NCBI GenBank assembly: GCA_937891805.1
Contig: CALATK010000219.1
Location: 1-37,186, forward strand
Direction: 5' to 3'
Length of the DNA stretch: 37,186 nucleotides
Source: an uncultured Fibrobacter sp.
GTDB taxonomy: Bacteria > Fibrobacterota > Fibrobacteria > Fibrobacterales > Fibrobacteraceae
The translations under genes were made by a program, and so were the position numbers. This document shows, one piece after another, positions 31,310 to 37,186 of the stretch. The notes under the pieces were generated by a model. That model did no database searches and was not told the DNA's origin. It was given only the letters and a program-made list of their open reading frames with translations. Position 1 is the stretch's first letter. Each line of letters begins with the position of its first letter.

Positions 31310-31329
31310 CAGTTATCTGTAAAGGGAAC

Positions 31330-32124
31330 CTATTCCTGCGGCTCCCCTTCCACAGACATTTTCCGCTGGCCCGTAATGAACTGGTGCACGTAGGGGTTGG
31401 CGGTGTTCTTGATTTCGTCCACCGTTCCAACCTCGATGATTCGGCCGTTATAGAGCATGGCAATGCGGTCCGCCACCTTGAAGGCGCTCACCATGTCGTG
31501 GGTCACCACCACAGAAGTCACACCCAGCTTGCTCTGCATGTCCAGAATCAGGTCGTTGATCACGTCGCTGGTAATGGGGTCCAGACCGGTGGTGGGTTCA
31601 TCGTACAGAAGGATTTCAGGGTTCAGGGCGATGGCGCGGGCAAGGGCCACACGCTTTTTCATACCGCCCGAAAGTTCCGAGGGCATCTTGGTGCGGAATT
31701 CCGGCACCAGGTTGATCATCTTGAGCTTTTCGGTAACCACGTTCTGGATCTGCCTCTCGGAAAGCTCCGGATGGTGTTCCCGCAGGGCAAAGGCGATGTT
31801 CTCGCCAGTGGTCATGGAGTCGAACAGCGCCCCCATCTGGAAAAGCATGCCCATCTTGCGGCGGATGGTATGGGTGTCAAAGAACTTGGGCGTACTGATG
31901 GTCACGCCATCTACGGACACCTCGCCACCGTCGGGCTGCAGAAGCCCAATCATGTGCTTCAAAATCACGGACTTTCCACCGCCAGACTTACCGATAATCA
32001 CCATGGTCTCCCCACGGCGAATATCCAAGTTCACGTCTTCCAAGACGGTCTGAGCGCCAAAGGACTTCCGAAGCCCCTTCAGGCGAATGGCAATATCGTT
32101 CGGGTCAATCTTTACATTGGGCAT
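31330..32124 (-). CDS. mlaF: Mla-type lipid transporter ATPase
   Basis: 264 aa ABC ATPase. Walker A GKSGGGKS (45-52), a Q-loop near FQMGALFDSMT, ABC signature LSGGM (151-155), Walker B ILLYDE (171-176), and the D-loop GLDP. FQMGALFDSMTTGENIAF is typical of MlaF/Ttg2A rather than of other importers. It powers movement of phospholipid between the membranes with the permease MlaE encoded 15 bp upstream. It is last in the dnaB-mlaE-mlaF run and ends 20 bp from the convergent MORN gene. Confidence 0.93.
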   Translation of the reverse strand: MPNVKIDPNDIAIRLKGLRKSFGAQTVLEDVNLDIRRGETMVIIGKSGGGKSVILKHMIGLLQPDGGEVSVDGVTISTPKFFDTHTIRRKMGMLFQMGALFDSMTTGENIAFALREHHPELSERQIQNVVTEKLKMINLVPEFRTKMPSELSGGMKKRVALARAIALNPEILLYDEPTTGLDPITSDVINDLILDMQSKLGVTSVVVTHDMVSAFKVADRIAMLYNGRIIEVGTVDEIKNTANPYVHQFITGQRKMSVEGEPQE

Positions 32125-32139
32125 AACGTTACCTATATC

Positions 32140-32919
32140 CTAGAAGAACATCACCGCATCCAGGGCAAAGTCCGCAATCAAAATCATGAGGCAGATGGAC
32201 ACCACCACGTTCATGGTAGCAAGGCCCACGCCGCGGGCGCCGGGCTTCGCGTTCACTCCGTTGTAATAGGCCAGCGCAAAAATCAGGATTCCAAACACGA
32301 AGGACTTGATAATACCCGCCCACAAATCCATGGAGTCAAACAGGTACTGCATACCCGTATAGTAGGTGTAGGTGGTAATATCCAGGGCGAGCACGCACAC
32401 AATCCAGCCACCAATCAAAGCGAGAGCGTTGGAGATGGCGGTAAGGCAAGGGATCATGGTAATGAAGGCCACAAAGCGGGGCAAAGCCAAATAGCGGTAC
32501 GGCTCAAGCCCAAGCACCGTGTAGGCCATCAGTTCCTCTTTCTCCTTCATGGAGCCAAGTTCCGCAGCCACGGCGCTGCCTACACGGCCCGCCAGCACGA
32601 TAGCGGTCAGCAGGGGTCCAAGCTCAATCAGCACCATCTTGCAGGCGGCAGTCCCCACGAACTTGTCCGACACCAGGTTGTGGAACTCGAACTCCGCCAT
32701 GATGGTAGCCACCATGCCCGTAAAGATTGACGTCACAAAGAGCAGAGGCAAAGACGACACGCCAATAGAAATCATCTGCTTCACGATCAGGTCCGGGTTC
32801 TTGTACACGTGGGGCAGCTGCTTCAGGGTCGAAAGCAGCAGGCACACAATCTCGCCGACGCTGGCGATACCCTGGACAATGACCTTACCGATCCAAATGA
32901 TAGGGCTGAGCAGAATCAT
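32140..32919 (-). CDS. mlaE: Mla-type lipid transporter permease
   Basis: 259 aa with five to six hydrophobic segments. Hallmarks of the MlaE/YrbE family are visible: VTSIFTGMVATIMAEFEF, IELGPLLTAIVLAGRVGSAV, AAELGSMKEKEELMAYTVLG and ALPRFVAFITMIPCLTAIS. It forms the inner-membrane core that hands phospholipid to MCE proteins such as the one at 237-1145. The ATG overlaps the dnaB stop by 4 bp (ATGA), so production of a lipid transporter is coupled to the replicative helicase, an unexpected pairing. Confidence 0.94.
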   Translation of the reverse strand: MILLSPIIWIGKVIVQGIASVGEIVCLLLSTLKQLPHVYKNPDLIVKQMISIGVSSLPLLFVTSIFTGMVATIMAEFEFHNLVSDKFVGTAACKMVLIELGPLLTAIVLAGRVGSAVAAELGSMKEKEELMAYTVLGLEPYRYLALPRFVAFITMIPCLTAISNALALIGGWIVCVLALDITTYTYYTGMQYLFDSMDLWAGIIKSFVFGILIFALAYYNGVNAKPGARGVGLATMNVVVSICLMILIADFALDAVMFF

Positions 32920-34343
32920 GGGCCGAAATCTCCAAAGCCAACGGGTTCAGAGCCGCCACCGTAATCGTCGTAAGAGTACGGCTGGTCGCCGCCCTCGTCG
33001 CCACCGTCCGGTGAAGCATTGTAGAAGGTGGTGTATTCCGGTATAAAGGTCATGGGGATGTCCTTCACCGAACCGTTACGGTGCTTGGCCACAATCAGTT
33101 CCGCACTGAACTTGTCCTCTTCCTTGTGGGTCCGCACAAAAGCACGTTCCACGAACCAGACCATATCGGCATCCTGTTCGATAGAGCCCGATTCACGAAG
33201 GTCACTGAGCTGAGGCCGGTCACGACCCTTCTCTTCTACCTTTCGGCTCAGCTGGGCAAGGGCAATCACCGGAATGTGCAGTTCCTTGGCCAGAATCTTG
33301 AGCCCGCGGGAAATATTGCCGATGGCCACCGCGCGGTTCTCTTCGTTGCCGGTCTTCATCAGCTGCAGGTAGTCCACCACCAGCAGGTCCAGCTGGCCCC
33401 TGTGCTTGAGCTGACGGGCCTTGCTCATGAGCTCCATGATGCCCAGGTCGGCGTTGTCATCGACATACAGCGGAGACTGGTTGATGGGAGCCACCTTCGC
33501 GATAATCTTGTTCATCTCGTCACGGTTCAGCTTGCCGTTGCGGAGCTTGGACTGGTCCACCTCAGCCCTGGAACAAAGCAGACGCTGTGCCAGCTGCATG
33601 CCGTCCATTTCCAGACTAAAGAAGGCCACATGCTTGTTGTAGTCGATGGCAGCATTGGCCGCGATGGTCAGGGCAAAAGAGGTCTTTCCCACGCCAGGAC
33701 GGGCCGCCAAGATAATCAGGTCCGAATTCTGGAGGCCGTTGGTCAGCTCGTCCAGTTCCTTGATGCCCGTGGGGATTCCCGTGATGCCGTCCTTGCGGTT
33801 GTTGAGCCGCTCCAGCAGGGGCGAAACGAAATTCTCGATGGGCTTCACCGAACCCTTCACCTGCTTGTCGGCGATGGCGAAAATGTCCCTCTCCGCGTCC
33901 TGGATCACGTCGTCCGGATTGAAGGAGGGGTCCATGGCCTTCTTGATGGTCTCCGAGGCCGCCTTGATCATCTTGCGCAGGGTGGACTTGTTCTTCAGGT
34001 GCTCCAGGTTCCACTCCACGTTGGCCGAAGACGCCACCGACTCCATCAGGTCGAAAAGATATTCCCGGCCGCCCGCCTCGGCGAGCTTGCCGTAACTTTC
34101 CAGTTCCGTCGAAAGGGTCAGAAGGTCGATGGGAGTACCCTTGCGGTATAGCCCGCTCAGGCCGCGCCAAATGAGCTTGTGCCGTTCGTAGTAGAAAAAA
34201 TCCTCTTCAGTAACCACCATGATGACGGTCCCCATGACTTCGGGGTCACGGAGGATGCCGCCCAGCAAAAAGCGTTCCGCCTCCAGGTCATTGGGCACCT
34301 GGCGGCTTTCAAAATTCCTGTTGTCGCTTACATTTTCAGACAT
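32916..34343 (-). CDS. dnaB: Replicative DNA helicase DnaB
   Basis: 475 aa, close to the usual DnaB length. The N-terminal helical domain (about 12-115) opens VPNDLEAERFLLGGIL. The RecA-like motor has Walker A ARPGVGKT (214-221), FFSLEMDGMQLAQRLL, Walker B LLVVDYLQLM, and the QLSRKVEEKGRDRPQLSDLR region with the arginine finger later (AKHRNGSV). It unwinds DNA ahead of the replisome as a hexamer. The C-terminus is a Gly/Asp/Tyr-rich tail (SPDGGDEGGDQPYSYDD), probably disordered. It is the first gene of the dnaB-mlaE-mlaF run. Confidence 0.97.
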   Translation of the reverse strand: MSENVSDNRNFESRQVPNDLEAERFLLGGILRDPEVMGTVIMVVTEEDFFYYERHKLIWRGLSGLYRKGTPIDLLTLSTELESYGKLAEAGGREYLFDLMESVASSANVEWNLEHLKNKSTLRKMIKAASETIKKAMDPSFNPDDVIQDAERDIFAIADKQVKGSVKPIENFVSPLLERLNNRKDGITGIPTGIKELDELTNGLQNSDLIILAARPGVGKTSFALTIAANAAIDYNKHVAFFSLEMDGMQLAQRLLCSRAEVDQSKLRNGKLNRDEMNKIIAKVAPINQSPLYVDDNADLGIMELMSKARQLKHRGQLDLLVVDYLQLMKTGNEENRAVAIGNISRGLKILAKELHIPVIALAQLSRKVEEKGRDRPQLSDLRESGSIEQDADMVWFVERAFVRTHKEEDKFSAELIVAKHRNGSVKDIPMTFIPEYTTFYNASPDGGDEGGDQPYSYDDYGGGSEPVGFGDFGP

Positions 34344-34667
34344 AACTATTCACGATAAAGATAAAATTTTTGCCTGAAAAAATGCCTTGCGAATTATCCA
34401 ATTGGGCGTTCCCTAGCCCCAGTTCCCGAAAGGTCCGCAAAAAAAGGGGCCAGGTCGGGCTCTGCTCGCCCCCTCGTCACCTCGGTGGCTCATCGAGCCG
34501 CTACGCGTCTCGCCGCACGGCGCGACGATCCCTAACGCATACCTCTGGACATCATCCTGGACCCTGGAGCGAAGCGGTAGGGGACAGGAACCAAACGGTT
34601 CCCGCCATCACTTAAAATTCAATATTCCATCTAAACAAGGGCAACTTCTGGCGGTACATATGCTAAT
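34344..34667. other. Non-coding stretch with REP-like sequence, no gene seen
   Basis: 324 bp between dnaB and the nitroreductase. It holds a short AT-rich region upstream of dnaB (likely its promoter, no clear hexamers), then a GC-rich patch (34440-34540) with GAGCCGCTACGCGTCTCGCC, and a REP-type segment CATCCTGGACCCTGGAGCGA at about 34554-34573 followed by AGCGGTAGGGGACAGG. Frames here are short and have no start signals. Confidence 0.6.
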
Positions 34668-35258
34668 TTATACGTAAACCACTTCGTTGCCGGTGCGAGG
34701 AGACTCGTTTCGATTCGGGAGGCCGCTTTCGGTGTCGGCGTAACCAACGGCGACAGAAGCATACACCCGCTCATCTTCACGCAAGCCGAGGCCACGCAGG
34801 TATTCCAAAATCGTCGGGTCTTCGTTCAGCCACTTGAGCTGGTTGATGTAGCAACTGCCCAGGTTAAGTTCGTTGGCCGCAAGCATCATGTTTTCTACGG
34901 CACAGGCCACGTCGGCCATGTTGTTGCCGTAATCCTTCTTGTTCGCCACCACGATAAGCACCGGCGCCGTGTAGCAGAAAGAATAGTTTCCCTTGCGGGC
35001 AAGGGTGATAGAATTCTTGAGGCTCTTGTACAGGTCTTCACGAAGTTCCATCTTCGCAAATGCGGCCTGAACCAGCTCCTTGAGCTTAGCGATTACAGCC
35101 CCATCCGAAATCACGAAAAAGTGGTTCGTCTGGGCATTACCGCCAGTAGGTCCAAAGCGCCCCGCCTCGACAATGGCCTGTAACTTTTCTATTTCCACAG
35201 GTTGCGCCTTGAACTTGCGGGTGCTACGTCGTGTGCGTATGGTTTCGAGAGTGTTCAT
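34668..35258 (-). CDS. Nitroreductase-family FMN oxidoreductase
   Basis: 196 aa. The family opening TIRTRRSTRKFKAQPVE supplies the Arg-Arg-Ser FMN-phosphate contacts, followed by ARFGPTGGNAQ-like AGRFGPTGGNAQTNHFFV. Later come VACAVENMMLAANELNLGSC and LGLREDERVYASVAVGYAD, also typical. These proteins use NAD(P)H to reduce nitro compounds, quinones or flavins in the cytosol as dimers; physiological substrates are rarely known. The gene is single, between repeats. Its stop is TAA, reading from YV at 34668. Confidence 0.9.
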   Translation of the reverse strand: MNTLETIRTRRSTRKFKAQPVEIEKLQAIVEAGRFGPTGGNAQTNHFFVISDGAVIAKLKELVQAAFAKMELREDLYKSLKNSITLARKGNYSFCYTAPVLIVVANKKDYGNNMADVACAVENMMLAANELNLGSCYINQLKWLNEDPTILEYLRGLGLREDERVYASVAVGYADTESGLPNRNESPRTGNEVVYV

Positions 35259-35270
35259 GTTTTTTTCCTT

Positions 35271-35349
35271 GGAGATCCCCGCCTTCGCGGGGATGACAAA
35301 TGAAGACTCAGGATGACGCGGAGCCTGCCCTGAGCTTGTCGAATGGGCG
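35271..35349. repeat. REP-like repeat cluster
   Basis: GATCCCCGCCTTCGCGGGGATGAC is a perfect hairpin, followed by ACTCAGGATGACGCGGAGCC and CCTGAGCTTGTCGAATGGG. It fills the gap between argA and the nitroreductase gene. The motif TGAGCTTGTCGAA recurs inside a coding region at 36993-37005. Confidence 0.7.
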
Positions 35350-36708
35350 TCACTTGTCCAGCGGCATAACCAAGATACGAGATTTCCGCTTGGTGTTGTA
35401 ATGTTCCCGCTTGCTCTTCGGCAAATCCTCTACGGAGCCGTCTTCGAATCCGAAGGGGTAGAACCAGTCCAAAGCCTGGGTAGTGAGCAGGAACAGCTTC
35501 TTGTAGCCCTTCATCCGGCCAACCGAAATCAAATGCCGCACGATAGCGTCTCCAATGCCAGACTTGCGGTAGTTTGCCGCCACGGCAATGGCGGCCACTT
35601 CGGCCATGCCGTCTTCGAACTCGTGGAGGGCGCCGCAGCCGTGGATGCTGTTGTCGATGCTATAGACCACGTAGTCCTTGAGCTTTTCGGAAATGCTCTC
35701 CTGGGTCCTGGGCACCAGGTAACCCTTCGCGATATAGTCCTGCATGATCCGCAAGATATCGGGAATGTCTTCCATATTGGCGGGCCGGATGCTGGAATAC
35801 TGGTTCGCATAGACCATGGTTCCGTCACCCCTGGCGCTAAATACTTCTTGCAGCACACTACCCTGGAACTCACCGCTCAGCAAATGGACGCGGTTCGCTC
35901 CGGCCTCGCAGGCGTTGATGGCATTCTGCAAATAATCCTTCTGGGCAAAATTCAGCTTGTCGGCATTCAGTTCCAGAAGTTCCTTGGCCTGATCCACATC
36001 CAAGGCCGAAATCACGCCACTGTCCGTTGGTTCCAGATACTTGGTGTTCTTGCCGGTAGCAAGGCCTTCTAGCTTGATACCGTTCTCGCTGCCGATAAAG
36101 AACAGCTTGCCCACCTGCATGTACTTGCAGAGTTCCGTAGCCAGTTCCGTAGAACTGATGTTGTAGGCCTGGCCCAGCTTGTTCCAGCCGATGGGCGGAA
36201 TAATGGGCACGAACTTCTCGTTCAGAAGCTGCTCCAGAATGTCCCGCTGGATCCGTTCAATCCGGCCAGTCCGCATGTAATCGACACCTTCGATGACCCC
36301 AAGACTCCGGGCCAGCACCCAGTTTCCCTGGATACCGCTCAGGCCACTAGCCGTCAGGTGGCTCATAATCCGCTGGGCAACACCCAAAGACGCCTGCTCT
36401 ATCAGGGGCAAGGCCTCTTCGCTGGTAAGCCGCACGCCACCTTCGAACTTGGACTCGATTTCCCAAGCCTTCAGCTGGGCGTCAATGCTGTTCCTGGTTC
36501 CCGGCACGATAATGATTCGGATTCCCGCCTTGTGCAGCAGGGCGATATCCCGCATGAGCACAGGGAACAGCGGGTGGTCCATAAGGCCGTCTTCAATCTT
36601 CAATACAAAGAGCTGGCCCTTGAACCGGTCCATATAGCCGAAGACTTCCCGGATAAACCCGGAAACTTCGAAATGCTGGGAATAGAAATCGGACACAGTA
36701 TTGCTCAT
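35350..36708 (-). CDS. argA: N-acetylglutamate synthase (amino-acid kinase-like plus GNAT domain)
   Basis: 452 aa, similar to classical ArgA (about 440). The N-terminal amino-acid-kinase-like domain (about 25-290) has IIIVPGTRNSIDAQLKAWEI and FVPIIPPIGWNKLGQAYNIS. The C-terminal GNAT domain (about 305-445) has GMAEVAAIAVAANYRKSGIG, including the acetyl-CoA loop YRKSGIG, then DAIVRHLISVGRMKGYKKLF and WFYPFGFEDG. It makes N-acetylglutamate from acetyl-CoA and glutamate, the first step of arginine synthesis, and is usually inhibited by arginine through the kinase-like domain. No other arg gene is in the window. Confidence 0.93.
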   Translation of the reverse strand: MSNTVSDFYSQHFEVSGFIREVFGYMDRFKGQLFVLKIEDGLMDHPLFPVLMRDIALLHKAGIRIIIVPGTRNSIDAQLKAWEIESKFEGGVRLTSEEALPLIEQASLGVAQRIMSHLTASGLSGIQGNWVLARSLGVIEGVDYMRTGRIERIQRDILEQLLNEKFVPIIPPIGWNKLGQAYNISSTELATELCKYMQVGKLFFIGSENGIKLEGLATGKNTKYLEPTDSGVISALDVDQAKELLELNADKLNFAQKDYLQNAINACEAGANRVHLLSGEFQGSVLQEVFSARGDGTMVYANQYSSIRPANMEDIPDILRIMQDYIAKGYLVPRTQESISEKLKDYVVYSIDNSIHGCGALHEFEDGMAEVAAIAVAANYRKSGIGDAIVRHLISVGRMKGYKKLFLLTTQALDWFYPFGFEDGSVEDLPKSKREHYNTKRKSRILVMPLDK

Positions 36709-36740
36709 GGTTCAAAAAATAATAAATCTTACTTATAACA

Positions 36741-36770
36741 AAAGACGCAGGGTGACCCGCGCCTTTATTA
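36741..36770 (-). terminator. Terminator after the Lys/Ala/Pro-rich gene
   Basis: On the minus strand GGCGCGGG / CCTGCGTC (8 bp with two G-U) around UCAC, then UUUUG. Located about 20 bp after the stop at 36789 and before argA. Confidence 0.65.
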
Positions 36771-36788
36771 AAACTTGTCTATCGCGAC

Positions 36789-37186
36789 CTATTGCTTGGC
36801 AGCCGGTTTGGCGGCAGGCTTTGCAGGAGCTGCTGCGGGTTTTGCCTCGGCGGCCGGTTTTGCAGCGGGAGCGGCCTTAGCGGCAGGCTTGGCTGGAGCA
36901 GCCTTTGCTGTATCAGCAGGTGCTGCAGCAGGTTTTGCGGCAGGAGCAACCTTCGCCGTGTCCGCAGGAGCGGCAGCAGGCTTTCCGGTTGCTGAGCTTG
37001 TCGAAGCATCGGCCTTAGCAGCAGGAACTGCGGCAGGGGCAGCCTTAGCGCTGTCCGCCGTAACGGCAGCAGCGGGAGCGGCGGCAGGTTTAGACGTATC
37101 TGCGGGAGCGGCAGCAGGAGCAGCAGTTGCAGCGGCAGAATCAGCAGGAGCCGCTGCGGCGCTGTCAGCCGGAACAGCCGTCGAAT
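36789..37186 (-). CDS. Lys/Ala/Pro-rich protein, C-terminal part (partial)
   Basis: The frame enters from the right edge and stops at TAG 36789-36791. The 132 visible codons are almost only Ala, Pro, Lys, with some Asp, Thr and Ser, in loose repeats such as AAPKAAPA and KADTAPAAA. Such tails are disordered and are found on histone-H1-like DNA-binding proteins, on cell-wall-spanning linkers and on translation factors; nothing here decides. At about 36984-37010 the pattern breaks into ADASTSSATGK, which is encoded by a REP-like motif (CTTCGACAAGCTCAGCAACC) found elsewhere as intergenic repeat. The N-terminus and any folded domain are outside the window. Confidence 0.65.
   Translation of the reverse strand, partial: STAVPADSAAAAPADSAAATAAPAAAPADTSKPAAAPAAAVTADSAKAAPAAVPAAKADASTSSATGKPAAAPADTAKVAPAAKPAAAPADTAKAAPAKPAAKAAPAAKPAAEAKPAAAPAKPAAKPAAKQ

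Overview
The window looks like a chromosomal segment of a Fibrobacter-type bacterium. The evidence is a TIGR02147-family regulator coupled to a lipoprotein (a Fibrobacter paralogous family), many lipoproteins and outer-membrane-barrel-like proteins, two CotH-kinase lipoproteins with lamin-tail domains, Gram-negative Mla/MCE lipid-transport genes, and dispersed REP-like repeats. Species assignment is inference. Three tRNA genes are present (Phe-GAA, Ser-UGA, Leu-CAG); none encodes its CCA end. Clear promoters follow TTGACA/TTGACT - 17 bp - TATATT/TATTNT.

Layout. 1-3231 (+): end of an unidentified gene, an MCE/MlaD protein, HPr and enzyme I. 3288-9948 (+): a TPR lytic transglycosylase, a four-helix-bundle (23S-IVP family) gene bracketed by heptamer repeats, a DMT permease and a CotH lipoprotein. 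10110-13739 (+): an etfB-etfA-acyl-CoA dehydrogenase operon closed by a strong terminator. 13862-18854 (-): an AT-rich accessory block with two unknown membrane/secreted proteins, an Abi_2/AbiF-like HEPN protein and a lipoprotein, holding three candidate non-coding RNAs. 18996-26866 (mostly -): second CotH lipoprotein, tRNA-Phe, GAF-HD-GYP phosphodiesterase, tRNA-Ser, a barrel-like protein, ComF, and a regulator/lipoprotein pair. 27111-30027 (-): GNAT acetyltransferase, tRNA-Leu, and a three-gene unit with an alpha/beta hydrolase and two membrane proteins. 30062-31309 (+): MORN/YwqK-repeat lipoprotein. 31330-37186 (-): dnaB-mlaE-mlaF, nitroreductase, N-acetylglutamate synthase, and the Lys/Ala/Pro-rich end of a gene running off the window.

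How genes fit together. MlaD, MlaE and MlaF are parts of one lipid transporter but sit about 30 kb apart, mlaD with ptsHI and mlaEF behind dnaB. EtfAB is the natural electron acceptor of the adjacent acyl-CoA dehydrogenase. No PTS permease is visible, and HPr keeps both His15 and Ser46, so a regulatory role is possible.

The most interesting area is 16266-17720. An Abi_2-type HEPN protein (R-X4-H motif) lies behind its own promoter and a short leader that ends in a terminator hairpin plus eight U directly before the start codon, the layout of type III (RNA-antitoxin) toxin-antitoxin systems. A second, roughly 54-nt RNA with consensus promoter, a GAAA-loop hairpin and an intrinsic terminator converges on the gene's 3' end. 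Just beyond, upstream of the secreted-protein gene, a third candidate RNA on the minus strand can form two mutually exclusive long structures, one of them a terminator; its G-U pairs fit the minus strand only. These are predictions by eye; no folding or database search was run.
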